DNA from: Diphasiastrum complanatum
Lineage: Eukaryota > Streptophyta > Lycopodiopsida > Lycopodiales > Lycopodiaceae
Assembly: GCA_029204225.1 (NCBI GenBank)
Contig: CM055106.1
Location: 40,750,368-40,814,367 of the forward strand
Length of the DNA stretch: 64,000 bases
Direction of reading: 5' to 3'
The translations under genes were made by a program, and so were the position numbers. Numbering within the stretch: the stretch's first letter is position 1; every line of letters begins with the position of its first letter. The notes beneath the pieces are model-generated. The model was given only the letters and a program-made list of their open reading frames with translations. It searched no databases and was not told where the DNA came from. Shown one piece after another: positions 62,935 through 64,000 of the stretch.

Positions 62935-64000
62935 ATGGCTACAAATGGAGGCTACATGTTGGAAAGCAATGATAGGCTTACCTCCCTCAACTATTCTACT
63001 TGGAAAGTAAGGATGGAGTCTTTTCTTGAGATGAATGAGTTGATGGATATTGTTGTAGGTGTGGAGGAGAGACCTTTGGCACCTCAAGAACAATTAAGGT
63101 ATGACAAGAGGGCAAAGAAAGCCCTTCACATGATCAAGATGAATGTGACAAATGAGCTTATCAAAGAGGTTGGTAAGTGCACATCATCTAGTGAAGCTTG
63201 GGAAGCCTTGAAGAAGGTTTATGAATCCAAGTCTACTTCTAGAGTGTTGACTTTAAGAAGGCAAATCTTTTCTTGTATGCAAAAGAAGAGTGAGAGTGGA
63301 CATGCTTTTGTTTTGAGAGTTAAAGCATTGAATGATGAGTTAGCATGCATTAATGATGGCATAAATAATGAGGAGCTTGTTCAAGTGATTCTCAATGGCT
63401 TGTTGGATGATCATGCTAATCTTGTTCAAAGTTATGCTATCCAAAAATGTTTACCAAGTGTTGGAGACTTGCAAGAGGTCTTGTTGGCTGAAGAATTCAG
63501 GTTGCAAGCAAGAGTGGGAGCATCTTCTACATCTCAAGGAGGAGAAGAGGAGGCAATGTTCTCTAAAGGCAAGTTCAAGGGCAAAGGTAAAAGCAATTGG
63601 TCCAAAGGGCAAGACCAAGGTGAGCACTCTACTTTTGGCAAAAAGAAGGATAGATCTAAGCTAAAATGTTTCTATTGTGGAGTCAAAGGGCATTTTGCTA
63701 GTGATTGTTTTAAGAAAAAGAGGGATCAAGGGGAAAAGCAAACCAATCTAACTATTGATGAGGGTGGGGATGAGCTTCTTTCAAATGATGCTTTTGTTAT
63801 GTCATCTTGCTTGTTGGCTAATCATGGAGACATTGATCCTTGGTGGATTGATAGTGGAGCCACTTCTCATATGACATATCATAAAGAGTATTTTTCATCT
63901 TTAATGGCATTTGATGGTGATAGGAAGGTAATCTATACCGCAAATGATGGTGAGTGTGCAATCAAGGGGATTGGCACAATTCCTATTTCACTTTCTACAA
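62935..64000 (+). CDS. Copia Gag-protease, open to the window edge (partial)
   Basis: 355 codons without a stop from ATG 62935 to the edge. MATNGGYMLESNDRLTSLNY...WKVRMESF is the Copia Gag start. Then come ALHMIKMNVTNELIKEVGKC, ELVQVILNGLLDDHANLVQS, a Lys/Gly-rich linker (FKGKGKSNWSKGQ), the zinc knuckle CFYCGVKGHFASDC at about residue 245, an acidic spacer and the protease site WWIDSGATSHMTYHKEYF at about residue 305. The start is set by the match to the Gags at 38276 and 21464. Residue spacing from start to knuckle and from knuckle to protease equals that of the 38276 frame, so the two are close relatives. This one probably continues into integrase and RT beyond the edge, but that cannot be seen. 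Confidence 0.9.
   Translation, partial: MATNGGYMLESNDRLTSLNYSTWKVRMESFLEMNELMDIVVGVEERPLAPQEQLRYDKRAKKALHMIKMNVTNELIKEVGKCTSSSEAWEALKKVYESKSTSRVLTLRRQIFSCMQKKSESGHAFVLRVKALNDELACINDGINNEELVQVILNGLLDDHANLVQSYAIQKCLPSVGDLQEVLLAEEFRLQARVGASSTSQGGEEEAMFSKGKFKGKGKSNWSKGQDQGEHSTFGKKKDRSKLKCFYCGVKGHFASDCFKKKRDQGEKQTNLTIDEGGDELLSNDAFVMSSCLLANHGDIDPWWIDSGATSHMTYHKEYFSSLMAFDGDRKVIYTANDGECAIKGIGTIPISLST

Larger units (their letters stand above)
61673..64000 (+). mobile_element. Ty1/copia element, 5' part, running off the right edge
   Basis: 5' LTR (61673-62325), PBS, a 600-bp leader and an open Gag-protease frame up to the last base. It cuts into the GGCGCC-rich Gypsy LTR, so it is younger than that copy. 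The Gag matches those at 21464 and 38276 closely. Within the window it shows no break; whether it is whole cannot be judged. Confidence 0.85.

Overview
This is a stretch of plant nuclear DNA made almost entirely of LTR retrotransposons, many nested inside one another. The evidence for a land plant is the set of initiator-tRNA-Met-type primer binding sites (TGGTATCAGAGC) after LTR after LTR, the plant-type Ty1/copia and chromodomain Ty3/gypsy polyproteins, a 5S-rRNA-derived LTR of the Cassandra kind known from vascular plants, and two pieces that look like plant host genes (a KDO-transferase-like last exon and a cytochrome P450 relic). I cannot name the species. The density and nesting suggest a large, repeat-rich genome such as a fern or gymnosperm, but that is inference. 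No complete host gene, tRNA gene or CRISPR array was seen.

Layout, left to right. 1-1526: tail of a Copia relic that enters from outside the window. 1527-11166: a second Copia copy, cut in two by a very young, whole-looking chromodomain Gypsy element (4456-10638; LTRs of 358 bp differing at about two positions; target duplication GGTAT; one open 1592-codon gag-pol frame). 11327-15190: a Copia relic on the minus strand. 15191-20032: mostly unassigned DNA with a tandem 67-bp duplication, a MITE-like element (16211-16602), the KDO-transferase-like exon (16815-17000) and a decayed LTR related to the young Gypsy element (about 17838-18180). 20033-24510: an older Copia copy showing gag and RT/RNase H parts only. 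24721-28880: about 4 kb of degenerate short repeats built on the motif (A/G)ACCGCA, split by a TG/GA microsatellite.

28884-31530 holds two LTRs of one family in opposite orientation; one carries about 80 bp of 5S rRNA sequence and the other lacks it. 31573-32400 is an unrecognised coiled-coil reading frame. 32464-35486 has a minus-strand Copia relic and a facing LTR of the same family.

35722-46015 is the most layered part. A small inverted-repeat DNA element is split by a 9.9-kb Copia-type element (35810-45715; LTRs about 1.6% apart; TSD TTGGT), which is itself split by a 4.6-kb Copia-type element (36779-41343; LTRs about 0.4% apart). Both have long open frames (616 and 726 codons), but neither shows a recognisable integrase or a full reverse transcriptase. 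They look like young non-autonomous elements that keep Gag or Gag-protease plus an unfamiliar C-terminal part. They are the best candidates here for something undescribed. A relative with the same Gag type starts at the right edge (61673-64000) and is a plausible helper family.

46100-46385 is the P450 relic. 47754-57240 holds two related two-knuckle Copia relics with several LTRs. 57243-61672 is the tail of a second chromodomain Gypsy, a 1.47-kb GGCGCC-rich LTR, and a non-coding internal region with a 5-copy minisatellite. It shares a segment with the internal region next to the 5S-bearing LTR.
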